A stretch of 64,000 bases of DNA from the NCBI GenBank assembly GCA_019426215.1, contig CM033408.1:30483953-30547952 (forward strand). The letters run 5' to 3'. This DNA comes from Buddleja alternifolia. Lineage: Eukaryota > Streptophyta > Magnoliopsida > Lamiales > Scrophulariaceae. The first letter of the stretch is position 1, and every line of letters starts with the position of its first letter. The notes beneath the pieces were generated by a model, which saw nothing but the letters and a program-made list of their open reading frames with translations, made no database searches and was not told where the DNA came from. Shown here piece after piece: positions 23,019 through 35,233 of this stretch. The translations under genes were made by a program, and so were the position numbers.

Positions 23019-23786
23019 AACTGTTAAGTTATGAATAGTAAGGCCATCTGATGATGGTAAAATTTGTCAGTTAGATACTATCACGTGATTTACCACGTGC
23101 GGAGGGAATCCGATACAACTCACGACAAATTAGGTTGGGGGTTGAAGAATTTATAGACTGCACTCGCTGTTATATGAGTTGCGCGTACCCAAAGTGATGA
23201 GATCAAGTCAATTCGTAGTTTTATGATGTAATTACTCTCAGAAGCAGCTAGTGGATTCTTTTGAGAGAGTAGATAATGAATGTCATCAGCTCCTTTGGAG
23301 GTATATATAGGAATGATGGTGGGTGATGTGCCGGGACTTGATCATTGACCCATTTATCTTTTTATTAAACACATTATCTGACCATTTTATATTAAAATAA
23401 CTTACTTTCTTTTATAGCATATTGACCATACGAACCATATTCGCAATGGGCTGCCAACCATATGGGTTTGACTATCATATTAACAGCGAACTTGATCCAC
23501 GAATAGCACCTACACCCGAGCCCGAGCCGGAAGTCAATGAATTATCATAATGCTCCTAAATATTTTTGGTACACATCACCATCCAATATAGCTCGTATAC
23601 TTGATTCAAGTTTCTGATTATCATAAAAAAAATTGCGTTATAAGCATATTAAGCCATATTTTTTTTTGAAAATATACTGCACGGTTGATTTAAAAAACTT
23701 ATGGCTGCAAAGACAAAACGCATGCAAAATATCACTTGAAATTTGGGTGGGGCGAAAACAAGAAAAAGATTAAAAACTATGGAGAT
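23019..23786. other. Intergenic DNA between MITE and tRNA gene
   Basis: Nothing recognisable as a gene. Confidence 0.4.
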
Positions 23787-23859
23787 CACGCCCAGTGGGA
23801 CTCGAACCCACAATCGCCTGATTAGAAGTCAGACGCCTTATCCATTAGGCCATGGGCGC
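23787..23859 (-). tRNA. trnR-TCT: tRNA-Arg (anticodon TCT)
   Basis: The minus strand folds as a 73-base cloverleaf. The acceptor arm is GCGCCCA/TGGGCGT with one G-U pair, the anticodon stem TCTGA/TCAGG encloses the loop CTTCTAA (anticodon TCT, reading AGA), and the T arm contains GGTTCGAGTCC. The A-box (TGGCCTAATGG) and B-box are the internal Pol III promoter. A T5 run about 10 bases past the 3' end is the expected terminator. CCA is not encoded, as normal for nuclear genes. No intron. Confidence 0.95.
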
Positions 23860-24634
23860 TTCTTGTTCTGTTTGCGAATAGATTTTTAAATTCTATTATT
23901 CCAATATATATCCTATGATCCAAAGCCTGCATTCCACGTTGGCAAGAAATTGATAATGCTTATTTTAGGCATAAGTTAGTAACTATTATAAAATTAAAAA
24001 ACGACTTCTAATATTTTTGGGGCCTGAATAGCTTCAATCAAATTACATCGATTATAGCTAGCGATTGCCCAAGTTTATATGTGATCACTGATCACCTTTG
24101 GTGTAGCAACCTTTTAGATGCTCTATTCGCCCATGCCCAATACCCTTGGCCAATTCTGTCGAGTAAGGTCAGGAGCTGGTTTGGGGAGTCGGGGGGGCTT
24201 ACTTATTCAGGAAGGGTTTGATTATGAAATAGACTAATTGATAGAATCGACATTTCATAAAGGAATGATTGAGGTGGCTAGCATGTTTTTCACTTTGCCA
24301 GTAGAGGCTGTAGAGCTATTATTTATCGTCTTACTCTCTTCTATATCGATAGCTAAATGTCGAGGATGGTTGAGAAATATCTCTCACAATGAAATATATT
24401 ATGTGTGGTCTGCACATACATTCGTACGAAAAAAATAGACATAAAATTTACACTTTGCAATTGAACTCGATCTGACGAATAATTAACGGGATGGTTGTTA
24501 CTAAAATCATATCACCAGGAAAGACCCCCAAAACCCATAAACCATATACCTTAAAGGCTTAAACACAGTTCACGCAATTTTCATTTATGAATGCCAGATT
24601 GAACCCATAATTCGAATATTTTCAGATAAGACAG
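23860..24634. other. Intergenic, includes DJ-1 gene promoter region
   Basis: No gene is recognised. The last few hundred bases should hold the DJ-1 promoter and 5' UTR; I see no decisive core element. Confidence 0.4.
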
Positions 24635-27600
24635 ATGAAATCTCTCTCGCCTCTCTTCTCACTGCCCAATTCGAGGACCCCGCCAGCAATTTCCGCCATT
24701 TTCAACTCCTCCATATGCTCAGTAATCCGTAACTCTAATAATACACAGCAGAACCCTACTCTAAAACGACGACGTTCCTCAAAACCCACCATAAATATCT
24801 CCCCAGCTCCCCTTATCATTCCCACTACAATCCCCCCTTCTTCAGTTCCTCCCAAAAAGGTCCGTTTTTCTGTTATCTTTATTGCTTTATTAATTTTTTT
24901 GAATTGGGTTTTGTGTTTTGGATAAAATTTGAGGTATTTTCAAGATTTTGAAGAGTTCTATCTTCCTGTTTAAAAAAAATTCTAGACGAGGATACTCTGA
25001 CACGACAAAACTGAGCTGATAGTTTTTTTAATCATGGCTACACAAGCCAAAAGAGAATGACAGCATGAAATTGAACCCCGAACATTTCGCGTGAAATAGG
25101 AAGCTGATAACACTAAACTAACGAGCCTTGGTCTACGTTGTGTTTTTCTAATGGGAAAGTTTTACTTGTTATAGGTGTTGGTGCCAATTGGGTTCGGGAC
25201 AGAGGAAATGGAGGCGGTGATAATGATTGATGTGCTCCGGCGAGCTGGGGCGGCGGTGACAGTGGCTTCAGTGGAGGAGCGGCTGGAGGTTGAGGCCTCC
25301 GGTGGCACCAGACTGGTGGCTGACTCACTTATCTCTGCTTGTTCCGATGAGATTTACGATCTTGTTGCGTTGCCGGTGTGTTCTGAACTATACTTTAGCC
25401 ACATTGATGTCTTTGAAATAGCCATTACATTGCATTTTGCTAAATTTTGTGTATGATTGTTAATTTTTTTCCGTATCTATTATTCGTTCGTATAGTTTGG
25501 AGTCACATTTCATGAAAATTAGATGGAAAATCTTTGCTTATAAATTAACGGTATTGTCGGTCTATCTTAATGTTAACCACATTACTTTCCTTGAAATAGC
25601 CTTTACATTGCATTTTACGAAATTTTGTGTATGATTGTTATTTCAGTGAATAGTTATTATTCATTTCATATTTTGAAGTCACATTTCATGAATTTAGGTC
25701 GAATATTGTGTTTCAACTTTGCTTATTTTGTTAACTTTTACGGTATTGTCGGTCTATCTAAATTTTGCCACATCACTTTCCTAAAATTAGCCTGTAAACT
25801 GCATTTTACTAAACTTTGTGTATGATTGTTAATTTGTTCTATATTCATTATTTCATTCGATATTTTTGGAGTCACATTTTATGAAATCAGATCAAAAGTT
25901 GCCCTTCAACTTAGATTATTCCTAATTGTTATGGTACATGGGTTCAATCTTAATTCATGTTGGTGGAATATGTAATTAGAGCTTTGTGTTGTAAACGTCG
26001 TCCGACCAAGCACACTGCTCTCGTTGAAATAGTGAAAATAGTGATTGCATTGCATTTTGCTAAACTTTGTATATGATTGTTGATTTATTTTATATTTATC
26101 ATTCATTTGATCATTTGGAGTCGTATTTTATGAATTTATATGGAAAGTTGGCCTTCAACTTTGCTTATTTCGTTATTTTTATGGTATTGATGTTGGTAAA
26201 ATATTTAGTTAGAGTTTTGAGTTGTAAACTTCGTGCTGACTAATCACATTGCTTTCGTTGAAATAACCATTCATTACATTCCACTAAACTTTGTGTATGA
26301 TTGTTAATTTTCTTCAATATTTATTATTCATTTGATATTTTAGAGTCTCATTTCATGATTTAGATGGAAAATTGCCCTTCAGCTTTGCTTATTTCGTTAT
26401 TTTTATAATATTTTTGGTCTATCTTAATGGATTGTAAACTTCGTGATGAATATATTCTTAATTTTATATAAGTAGGGAGGAATGCCGGGCTCTTCACGTT
26501 TAAGAGACTGCAAAATTCTTCAGGATATCACAAGCAAACAAGCTGAGGCAAAGAGATTGTATGCTGCAATTTGTGCTGCTCCAGCAATTACCCTTTTGCC
26601 TTGGGGACTACTTAAGAGAAAGCCGGTAATTCCAGTCGGTTCGTTATTTTTAATTTCAACAACCTTTTTTTTGTGTATGCATTCGAATATTTTACATTGT
26701 TGGGTTGACTAATTGGCTCGTAGTTTAACCTGTTAGACAACTTGTCACCCTGCATTTATGGACAAGATTTCCCCTTTCTGGGCTGTCAAATCAAATTTAC
26801 AAGTCTCGGGAGAGCTAACAACTAGTCGAGGTCCTGGCACTTCGTTTGTATTTGCTGTATCATTAGTTGAACAGCTCTTTGGCGAGTCAGTAGCCAAGGA
26901 GATATGCGACTTAATGGTAAGATAATGTGGATTCCCTCTATTTTTTTAATATATTATCTATTAAATCTTAAATGAGATATTATAAGAAAAGGGGAGAAAA
27001 ATTTAACGTCAGAGTTTTCTAGCTTATTTAGTGGTAACCACATTGAATAAAACGAGATATTATAAGAAACAGTGAGAGAAATATTTAACCTCAGAGTTAT
27101 CTAGCATTGTATTAATAACCACATTCAACTTGAGGTAAAGGGTTTCCGGATGTTTAGCGATCTGAAATTTGGTTGCATTATTTTATACAGCTACTAAATG
27201 TTGCTGATGAAGATTCTAGGAAACAAGAATTTGATGAAGTGTCATGGTCCCTTGATCACGCTCCGCAGGTAATACTTCTGCTTAGTATATGGGGTTCATT
27301 TAACTCGGTTTGGAGAACTAAATCTATGTTCTGTTTTCGATCTCCTGCTCGTCATCAAGTACTATTTAACAACGACAGATCCTTAGAAAAAGCCAACTTG
27401 ATCTCTTTGGTCTGTCTATTTAAGAATCTCTTAGAAATTATCTAGTGTTTGAGGTAGTTCTTTTAATAAATACTGTAGTTTTTTTGTCGAATCTCTCTCT
27501 CTCTCTCCATTTCGTTTTCCGTTATTTTTTGTTCTAGTGATAATATATCCGGCTTCCTAAAAGTTAACGAAGTATTAAGCTGGTTTCTCCAAAAAACCAT

Positions 27601-28823
27601 GATTCATTAATTCATCAACGATTAACAGTCCCCTTTCTTCATTTAACCAACAATTTCTCAAGATTTCGCTTCTTGCAATTTTTGCAGGTTCTCATCCCAG
27701 TTGCCAATGGTTCTGAAGAAATTGAAGTGGTGACCATCATAGATATTTTACGACGAGCAAACGCAAACGTTGTAGTTGTTTCAGTGGAAAAATCTTTACA
27801 GATTGTGGCATCCAGTGGCACAAATATCATTGCGGATAAGATGATTAGTGCTGTGGCAGATTCAATTTATGATGTAATCATCCTGGCAGTAAGTCTTTTA
27901 CAACCTTTTCTCTCTTGTTTTGTCATCTGTCATTCTTACGACCTCCCGTAACTATTACACCCCTCAATGTGGCGGTGATATGCCTAATTCAGGCATAACC
28001 TTTAAATTACCCATATACCCTTATCATACAAGGAATATTACACTCAAACTGGTGAATCCGCATGTTTTCTATGGGTCGGGTAGATTCGACCTGTGACTCG
28101 ACCCAACGATCCGAACATATTGACCGTTGAATAATCAAGAAGAGTTGTTTCCTTCTGGCCTTCTTATCTTATTACTCCTAAAATGTTTTCTTGGTCCTAA
28201 ATTGTTCAAGGGAGGAACCTCAGGGTCAGAGCGGCTACACAAGTCTAAGATTCTAAAGAAGTTGCTTAAAGAACAACAATCGGGTGGGAGAGTTTTGGGT
28301 GCAATTGGTTCTTCGCCTGCAATCCTGCACAAACAAGGGTTGCTAAAGGTAGGACTGTTTCACCTCATGTTGTGTACTTGTGTTTGGATTGATGGACTTA
28401 GATTTGATGAGTGGATTTGGAGGAAGGATTAAAAAATAGCTCAAAATGAGTTATAAGAACTTGAAATCTATTATAACCAAACAAGCTCAATGGATTTTTT
28501 TTGGATTATTTTGAAATCCATGGCTTTCAAATCCTTCGAGTCAAACACATCCTCGGATTTTATCTGCTTATATTGGAGTAGAAGGTACTAAACTTTATCT
28601 GCCCTTTTTAAAACAGGATAAGCGGACCACGGGCCATCCTTCTATCACAAGCACTCTCAACGACGGTGTGAGTGGGGCCCGTGTAGTTATTGACGAGAAA
28701 GTGATCACCAGCAAAGGACTTTCTACTGCAACACATTTTGCACTTGCTATTGTGAGTAAGCTTTTCGGACAAGCAAGAGCTAGGAGTGTGGCAGAAGGTC
28801 TTGTTTTCGAGTACCCGAGGTAA
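24635..28823 (+). CDS. DJ1B: Double-domain DJ-1 homolog, probably chloroplastic (DJ1B-like)
   Basis: Eight exons join in phase 0: 24635-24859, 25175-25375, 26476-26625, 26737-26916, 27191-27268, 27688-27888, 28211-28348 and 28617-28823, giving 459 residues. Exon 1 encodes a Ser/Pro/Arg-rich, acid-poor leader of about 75 residues typical of a plastid transit peptide. Exons 2-4 and 6-8 each encode one DJ-1/PfpI domain: '[15 protein letters not shown]' and '[15 protein letters not shown]' carry the conserved Glu. The nucleophile Cys is present in domain 1 (ICAAP, residue 175), but the aligned position in domain 2 is Gly (IGSSP, residue 378). DJ-1 family members act in oxidative-stress protection and glyoxal or glycation detoxification; the exact activity is not proven here. 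Introns hold tandem repeats and a SINE. Converges with the bZIP gene 1.1 kb downstream. Confidence 0.92.
24971..25134 (-). mobile_element. SINE-like element in DJ-1 intron 1
   Basis: On the minus strand it has an A-box-like 'TAGTTTAGTGTTATC', a B-box-like 'GGGGTTCAATTTC', and a 3' half with 'ATGATTAAAAAAACTATC' and 'CTCGTCTAGAATTTT'. The same head and tail occur at 57515-57712. Target duplications were not clear. Confidence 0.6.
25405..26450. repeat. About five degenerate tandem repeats of 180-250 bp in DJ-1 intron 2
   Basis: A block whose core is 'ttttgctaaattttgtgtat' recurs with cores near 25433, 25613, 25801, 26052 and 26278. Each is followed by similar text ('tttggagtcacatttcatga', 'ggtattgtcggtctatctta'). 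The intron evidently grew by repeated duplication; the units have since diverged. Confidence 0.8.
26974..27127. repeat. Two-copy tandem duplication (80 bp) in DJ-1 intron 4
   Basis: Units 26974-27047 and 27054-27127 both start 'gagatattataagaaa' and end in 'aaccacatt'. They lie 80 bp apart and differ by scattered substitutions. Confidence 0.8.
28383..28555. mobile_element. MITE-like relic in DJ-1 intron 7
   Basis: 'GTGTTTGGATTGATGGA' near the left edge and 'TCCTTCGAGTCAAACACA' near the right edge are imperfect inverted repeats, as in many PIF/hAT-type MITEs. No target duplication was read. Confidence 0.35.
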
Positions 28824-29928
28824 ATTTTTGAAGAATCGAGTGGTTTTTCTGGCCCGGAGTACTAACAAAGTTACTCGAAGAATCAGATACCTTCATAATG
28901 GGCACAGACGACTGAGTTTCTTTAAAGAGGCTTTGCTTTCTATGGGACGTTGAAACCATAGAAATGAGCAGTTGTCATGTGAAACTCATCAACACGTTAT
29001 ATCACGAAGGAGGTTGACATCACCAAATTGAGTAACGTCCGTATCAACCCAAAGGTTTATGGCAGTTTGAATCATGCTCGTGTTTGGTTACATAGGATTT
29101 TTACCTGGTGTAAGAATAGGACAGCTGACTGAAGTGATAACTACCGTAGCATCTGGCCATCCGGTCTTCTGTGGGCATCAAGTTTTTACGCCCTCGGGAA
29201 ATAGTAGTGAAAATATGTACACTGTCGCGACCCATTTTTACGCTATTTTGTGTAATAATAATAGATTCACAGGAAACTGGCAGGTTGCTCTTGTTCAAAC
29301 ATTGATTCCAGATTACCAACCATAATATTCCCATCCCCAATTTGCTGGTGTTTGAGTTGAGAAAAATCGTCGTGTTACTGTTTTATCTATGAATACTTTT
29401 TTCTTCCCATGGCTGTAAAAATGCATTAGGTGACACAATCAACGGCGTACGAACATGCAAATTGGGTGCATATAATTTTTTCACAAATTTCAACACAGAA
29501 ATTGAACAACATTAAAGGAAACATCGGCTCAACAACAGCAGGGGTATAATATTTGATAAGCTTCTACAACATACATTTGCACTCTTCAAATACAACGATC
29601 CAAAAATGTTTCACAGTCACGAGTCTAAACCCTAACCAAAGCATTACGCATAAATTACATCTAGTGTTCCATAACAGATGAACTGCGCAGTCCAGATCAG
29701 TAGCCGACCAGGGTAGTTATAAACAAGAAGCAAACATAATTCACATCAATAAAGCTTAGTATCGAAAAATCTCACCATCCATGTGATGGGATCCACATTT
29801 AATACATGATACGGGACTTGGAGTCTCGGAACTCTTTAAGATCACTCCATATATACAGTGTGACACTCTATACATATACATAACCACCATGTATCGAATG
29901 AGATCTTAATCAGAAGGTTTACACAACT
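28824..29928. other. Convergent intergenic region between DJ-1 and bZIP genes
   Basis: This 1.1-kb stretch must contain the 3' UTRs of both genes, which are transcribed toward each other. An 83-codon plus-strand frame at 29074-29325 has no recognisable domain and is probably chance. Confidence 0.5.
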
Positions 29929-32036
29929 CTACCAAGGTCCTGTTAGCGTCCTCCTCAGGCATATTCTTTTACCTCTCCATGGCCCATTCGTTGTCTCCAA
30001 TATCTGCAGACGATCAAAAATCAGAATTATGTAGCCATTACTATTACCACAACCATTTTTTTTATTTATGTCAACAAGGTGCAAAGATAAGACGACTAGG
30101 GACACAAGTAGAGGCAACTTGAGCAGTAAAAAGAACGCATAAAGTACCTCATTTTTCTGCATCTCCATAATTTCTTCCTGCACAAAACGCAAAATTCGTG
30201 ACCAATTTGATCTTCATAAAGCCTATGCTCTTAGTGTCAAAATGAGTGTACCTGTTTTTTCCGCAACCCTTGGTTCATTTCTTTCAGTTTTGCTATTTCT
30301 GCTTCAAGTTCCAGGGTATAGGCCTGCATTTCCAGATCACATGATAAGTGTTGTTCATTAGGATCAGTAGATAAATGATAAGATAATGAATCATCTAATG
30401 GAATACTTAACTAGTGAATAGTGACATGGATCTTAATCTTAATGAATTTCCTCTAGACATTTAAAATTCTTATGCTATCGTGGATGCATGGTGTTTATGT
30501 TTGAAAGAGAAGTGTGTGGCACAAGCAAATTCTAGCATGATAAAATTCAAGGTATGCATCATATGGTAGATCCCACAAAGAAAAATTGATTTTAGAGAAG
30601 AAAAAACCCGCATATTTTTGGTAATGTATGTTGTTTCCATTATACTAATGCATATGACGACCATGATCAAATGGTGAAAAATCAAGCAATCAATCTGCTA
30701 GTCCAAAAAATAATCCTAAATCAATTTGAAAATTGGCCATAACTATCTCTACCTATTATAGAAATTTTGATATGGACCTCAGTCTAAATATAGTTTCCCA
30801 AGATAGTTTTCAAATCAAGAGGCCGAGAATATTCACTTCTTTACCAGCAGTCAAATGATTATTCTTATGCTGGACCTTCAGTCGATGCATAAGGGCACAA
30901 TTGACCACATTCTATCCTAGGATTTAGAATTATTTTTAGCGTGATAACTAAGAATGAAAATACTTAAAAAAGCGACATGCTAAGACTGGTTTGAAATAAA
31001 TAACCTGCTTTCTAGCTCGTGACCTTGCAGCAGACTCTCTGTTCTTAATCATTCTCTTCCGTCTTCGTTCCACTACTTTCTCCAGAGTACCAGATGATCT
31101 CCTTCCTCGTCCACCTTCACTGAAATTATATGGCGAAGGCGATATGGATGGTGTGTCTATATTACTCCTAACTAAAGCATGTGAATGTAAATGATTCCCA
31201 GGAGATCTACCCATGGGCATTGCTCCACCTTGAACAATAGTGTTATTCAGAGGACTTCTCATTGCATTTATTGGACCCTTTGTTACTGGGCTAGACCCGT
31301 TAATTTTTCCAAGTTGTGTAGGAGAGGAAAAAGCTAAAGTTGTTTCCTTAGGAAATAGAGGTTGTAGTTGTGGTTGTGGCTGTGGCTGTTGAATTTCTTG
31401 CTGAGAAGTTCTAACACCAATCATATTAACACCATTCACATTACTCCCCATGTTAGGTGGATTAAGAACCATATTGCTATTCTCACCTAGATGATTCCCT
31501 AATACACCAAAAGTCTGAGATGGTTGTTGAAATCCTATTGTGAATCCCGCATTGGCACTTGACGGGTTTTGGGTATCTTCTTTGACCACCCCAGCTCTAG
31601 ACAAAAACTCTTCTAATGTCATCTCGTTAAAAGTGGGCTCTTTTGGTCCCAAATTCGAACCCCCACTGCCATTTCCATCTTTTACACCAATAGTTTCTTT
31701 TAGAACATCCCTCCACACTTCATCAACGGTTTTTTGGCTAAGTGTGCGCGGCAATGTCAAAGAACCCTGCCTCTGCAAATTCCCAACTCCTCCACCAGTA
31801 GAAGATGCCACGGCCTGGCCCTCTTCAGCTGTCCAAATGCTCTTCAGAAGGTCCTCCATGTTCATAGATCCAAAGTCCTTTCCAGATCCACCCAAAGTGT
31901 TCTGTAATTCATCAAAGGTTAACGAATATATCGAAGATTGTCGAGCCAATGGAAAATTACTGGCAGCCCTCCCACCACCACTACCATCTGGCTCCGATGT
32001 GTCCACAAAATTCTTGAAGTTCATGTAAGATCCCAT
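29929..32036 (-). CDS. ABF2: ABF/AREB-type bZIP transcription factor (ABF2-like)
   Basis: Four coding exons on the minus strand: 31005-32036, 30252-30323, 30148-30177 and 29929-30003, all phase 0, giving 402 residues. Conserved phosphorylation blocks are visible: C1 'SIYSLTFDELQNTLGG', C2 'SLTLPRTLSQKTVDEVW', C3 'TFNEMTLEEFLSRAG', and C-terminal C4 'CLRRTLTGPW'. The basic region is 'NRESAARSRARKQAYTLELE', and the leucine zipper runs across exons 2-4. RxxS/T sites in C1, C2 and C4 are SnRK2 targets in the family; ABFs bind ABRE (ACGTG) promoters in abscisic acid signalling. The Met at 32036 is chosen because the more upstream in-frame Met lies beyond a splice acceptor (TTTTGCAG ending at 32047), so a 5'-UTR intron is likely. 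ABF2 is the closest guess; ABF3/ABF4 are not excluded. Confidence 0.92.
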
Positions 32037-32046
32037 TATTGTAAAG

Positions 32047-33027
32047 CTGCAAAACAGAACCACTAGCTGACCAAATTCATTATGTTAGTATTTCAGCTAC
32101 CTTAGCAAAAAGAAAGGAAGAGAAAAATTTAAAGATGAATAACATACTACACTCCATGCATTTTTAAGTAGTATAGATTACAGATAATGGAAAACTTAGC
32201 TTTAAAGTATGTATAAAACTACAACAATCTAGCTTTCACTTCAAAACTCCGAATGATGGTGAAGGTGAAAAGTGGATCTCCTGTCCAAGGACCACTTAAC
32301 ATATTGCAAATAGGTTTATTTTCTAAGCAAATCCTAAAGTAGATCTCCAATCATTCCGTAGCCTTCCGTTTGCTTCTCTTAGACTTCAGATCTAAAAATT
32401 TACCACGAATCAAAAAAACATCAACCATACCTAATATGGAAATACTAACAAAACACTTTTCACCATCCACGATCTTTAGGCAGTACACATACTCGAGTGT
32501 GCTTTCATTGCAAAAAGGCGTGTCAGAAGTATCAATTTCTCAAAACCAAAATCCTCTTCAAATTTCTCCGCATAATTTTTGTCGCTTTTTCCTTCAACCA
32601 GAAGCTCATTCCGTAGCTGAAAACGAAATTTAATAAATCCTAAACCTCAGTCCTCCCTATTTCGGTGAATTAACCAATAATTGAAGCCGGAACTGAACTC
32701 AAACTATACTAATTAACAAATATCACAAACGATTCATTGATCGTCCAAAACACACTGTAAATCCAGCTTCAAACCTAACAAATTCCTCCTATTTCGGCGC
32801 ATTAACCAATAATTAAAGCCGGAACTGAGCTCAATCTATACTAATTAACGAAGATCACAAACGATTCTTTAATTGTTCAAAACAATCGGTAAATCCAGCT
32901 TCAACCTAACAAATTCCTAGCATTTCCTACGGTTAATCGGTAACTATCCAAGCAGAAGTAAAAACTGAAAATTGAAAAAGGAGAAAAGTAAAAATCGAGA
33001 GCGATAAATACAGAGAAGAATTTAAAC
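32047..33027 (-). other. Probable 5'-UTR intron of the bZIP gene
   Basis: On the minus strand a donor 'AAG|GTTTAAA' at 33027 and an acceptor 'TTTTGCAG' at 32047 bound about 980 bp with no coding sequence. The acceptor is 10 bases before the start codon. Within it, two similar copies of about 120 bp ('attaaccaataattgaagcc' near 32667 and 'attaaccaataattaaagcc' near 32800) form a tandem duplication. Confidence 0.6.
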
Positions 33028-33130
33028 CTTATAGAGAGAGAGAGAGACAGATCGTGTCGTTTCGTTCTTCTTCTTCGCGATTTGGTTTGATTCTTGGTGG
33101 AGTCGACAAGTGTCTTGTGCCGTTTCGATA
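33028..33130 (-). promoter_or_regulatory. 5' UTR exon and transcription start region of the bZIP gene
   Basis: A (GA)n run at about 33033-33046 (CT on the transcribed strand) and a T/C-rich leader precede the presumed donor at 33027. 'ATATAGGGCGG' farther upstream (complement of about 33139) is the only weak core-promoter candidate. No experimental start is known. Confidence 0.4.
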
Positions 33131-33179
33131 CGGCTCCGCCCTATATTAATATCAATCCCCCTTTCCCCCCTCTATTATT

Positions 33180-33892
33180 AATTCTTTTTTAAATTCAAGG
33201 AATACATGACACAATAAATTCAGATCGATAGATTTTATCTATGATGCACGAAGACAGAATGCGTATACAGACAAGACATGTGACATGAATACATGAATTT
33301 TCAAAAACATTAGTACACTATATAGTTAAGACGCGAATGTTCATATGTATTTTTTTTTTCTCTCTCAATAGCTGAATCGTATTTGACACTGTACAAAATG
33401 ATATTTTAGACTGTCCGTGCATCGAAGCTTTTTAATTATGCCAACACAAATTTTGTAACATTTCAAATAAGTAGATAGTTATGAGACTCCAAATAAGGGT
33501 ATTTGAAGAAAAAAGTCACAAATTATTATCGATTGAATTGAACACATGACCTCCTACGTCAAATTAAAAAAATTAAAAGATGATAAGTCATGATGTGGCT
33601 TGTTGTCACTTGAATTGTTTTTAGAACATCAGAAAACATTAATTTAATGGAAAGATCTATTATTAACGTTAATCTTTCTTTCCCTATCAACTTTTAAATA
33701 TCTTGTGGGTCCTACAATGGCGAGACGTGGATCGATCAGAGTGGATGCTGGTTTCTGACGTGATGGATGGGCCAATCAGATTGGGTTACGTGGGGGTATG
33801 TGAGCCGTCAAATGTCTACGGACAAAGTGAAAGATGGCGAGATGTGATTGGTGGGATTTGTTCTCGATGTCAACGGGAGAGAGTGTGGGGAG
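33180..33892. other. Intergenic DNA upstream of the bZIP gene
   Basis: AT-rich to about 33690, then a GC-richer 200 bp adjoining the foldback. No gene is recognised; an 82-codon frame at 33703-33951 has no known motif. Confidence 0.4.
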
Positions 33893-35233
33893 TGAGTGCC
33901 GGTTTCCTCGGCTCTCTCGATGCTGCACTTGGTGCGGCGCTGCAGAGGTGACATGTGTCACCTCTTTTTATATCCATTTTTTTTTTTTTTTTTTTGAGAT
34001 TTTGTTTTTTTTTTTTTATTTTGTGTTTTTTATTTCAATTTTATGTTTTAAAAGTTTAAAAAATTGTGTCTTGCTCCTCTATATTTATAATAGTTGGTGT
34101 GCTTATACGGTTGGATTCAAATAGTTTAATATTATAAATTCAACAGACACGACATGTATAATTAGTAGGCTAAAACATCAAATAATTATATTTTTAAATT
34201 AGGCGGTTCGTGTAGGTCGAATTGGATTATATCTTAATAAGAAGCGCTCATAACTCAAATTATTTGATAATTAAAATAAAACTAGATAATGATAGTAAAA
34301 TATTAAATAAATTAATATTATTCACTCACAACTCAATTTTTTTGATGTTGTAAACAATATAGTAATTTTACACTTTATTATCAATATTTGTTTTGTTAAG
34401 ATATCAAATAATTCAAGTTGTTAATAAGTATAAGTAAAATATAATAATTTTTTTTTTGTTGACACATAAAGTTGAAAAAAAAACACAAATGGGAAAAGAA
34501 AAAAAAAAGAAAAACTCAAAAGGAAAAAAAAAAGAAGGAGAAATGCAGAGGTGACATATATGTCACCTCTTTATTTTCTTTTCTTTTTTTTTTTTGTTAC
34601 TTTTGAGTTTTTGGTTTTTTTCTTTTTCCATTTGTTTTTTTTTTTGTTTCAATTTTATGTGTCACCAAAAAAATATTTTATTATATTTACTTATACTCTT
34701 TAACAACTTAAATTATTTGATATTTTAACCAAAAAAAATATTGATAATAGAGTATAAAATTACCTATATTATTCACAACATCAAATAAATTGAGTTATGA
34801 GTGAATAATATTAATTTATTTAATATTTTATTATCATTATTTAGTTTTATTTTAATCATCAAATAATTTGAGTTGTGAGCGCTTCTTATTAAAATATAAT
34901 CCAATTCGACCTACACGAATCACTTGATTTGAATGTATAATTATTTGGTGTTGGATTAATTTTAACCTACTAATTATACATGTCATGTCGGTTGAATTTA
35001 TAATATTAAACTATCTGAGTCCAACCGCATAAGCTCACCAACTATTATAAATATAGATGAGCAAGACACAATTTCTTAAATTTTTAAAACATAAAATTGT
35101 AAAAAAAAACAACAAAATGGAAAGAGGAAAAAAAATCTCAAAAGAAACGAAAAAAAGAAAGAAATAAAAAGAGGTTACACATGTTACCTCTGCAACACCT
35201 GGTGCATGCAGCATCAAGAGAGCCATGAGTGCC
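33893..35233. repeat. 1.3-kb near-palindromic foldback element
   Basis: The left arm (about 33893-34547) and the right arm (about 34570-35233) are inverted copies, roughly 90% alike by eye over 640 bp. For example 'aattgtgtcttgctcctcta' at 34061 pairs with the complement of the text at 35052-35072. Three related palindromes mark the outer ends and the centre: 33945-33964 (GAGGTGACATGTGTCACCTC), 34548-34569 (GAGGTGACATATATGTCACCTC) and 35171-35190 (GAGGTTACACATGTTACCTC). The interior is A/T homopolymer-rich and non-coding. No flanking duplication was identified. Confidence 0.85.

Noticed and set aside
24622..24855. 77-codon minus-strand frame over DJ-1 exon 1
   Set aside because: Shadow of the transit-peptide exon.
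25405..26450. CRISPR-like array
   Set aside because: Repeats are long, diverged, without regular unique spacers, and lie in a plant intron.
29074..29325. 83-codon frame downstream of the DJ-1 gene
   Set aside because: DJ-1 already ends at 28823 with a complete domain; this frame has no homologous motif.
32037..32063. Upstream in-frame Met as start of the bZIP protein
   Set aside because: It lies beyond the splice acceptor TTTTGCAG and therefore in the 5'-UTR intron; the family starts at M-G-S-Y-M-N-F.
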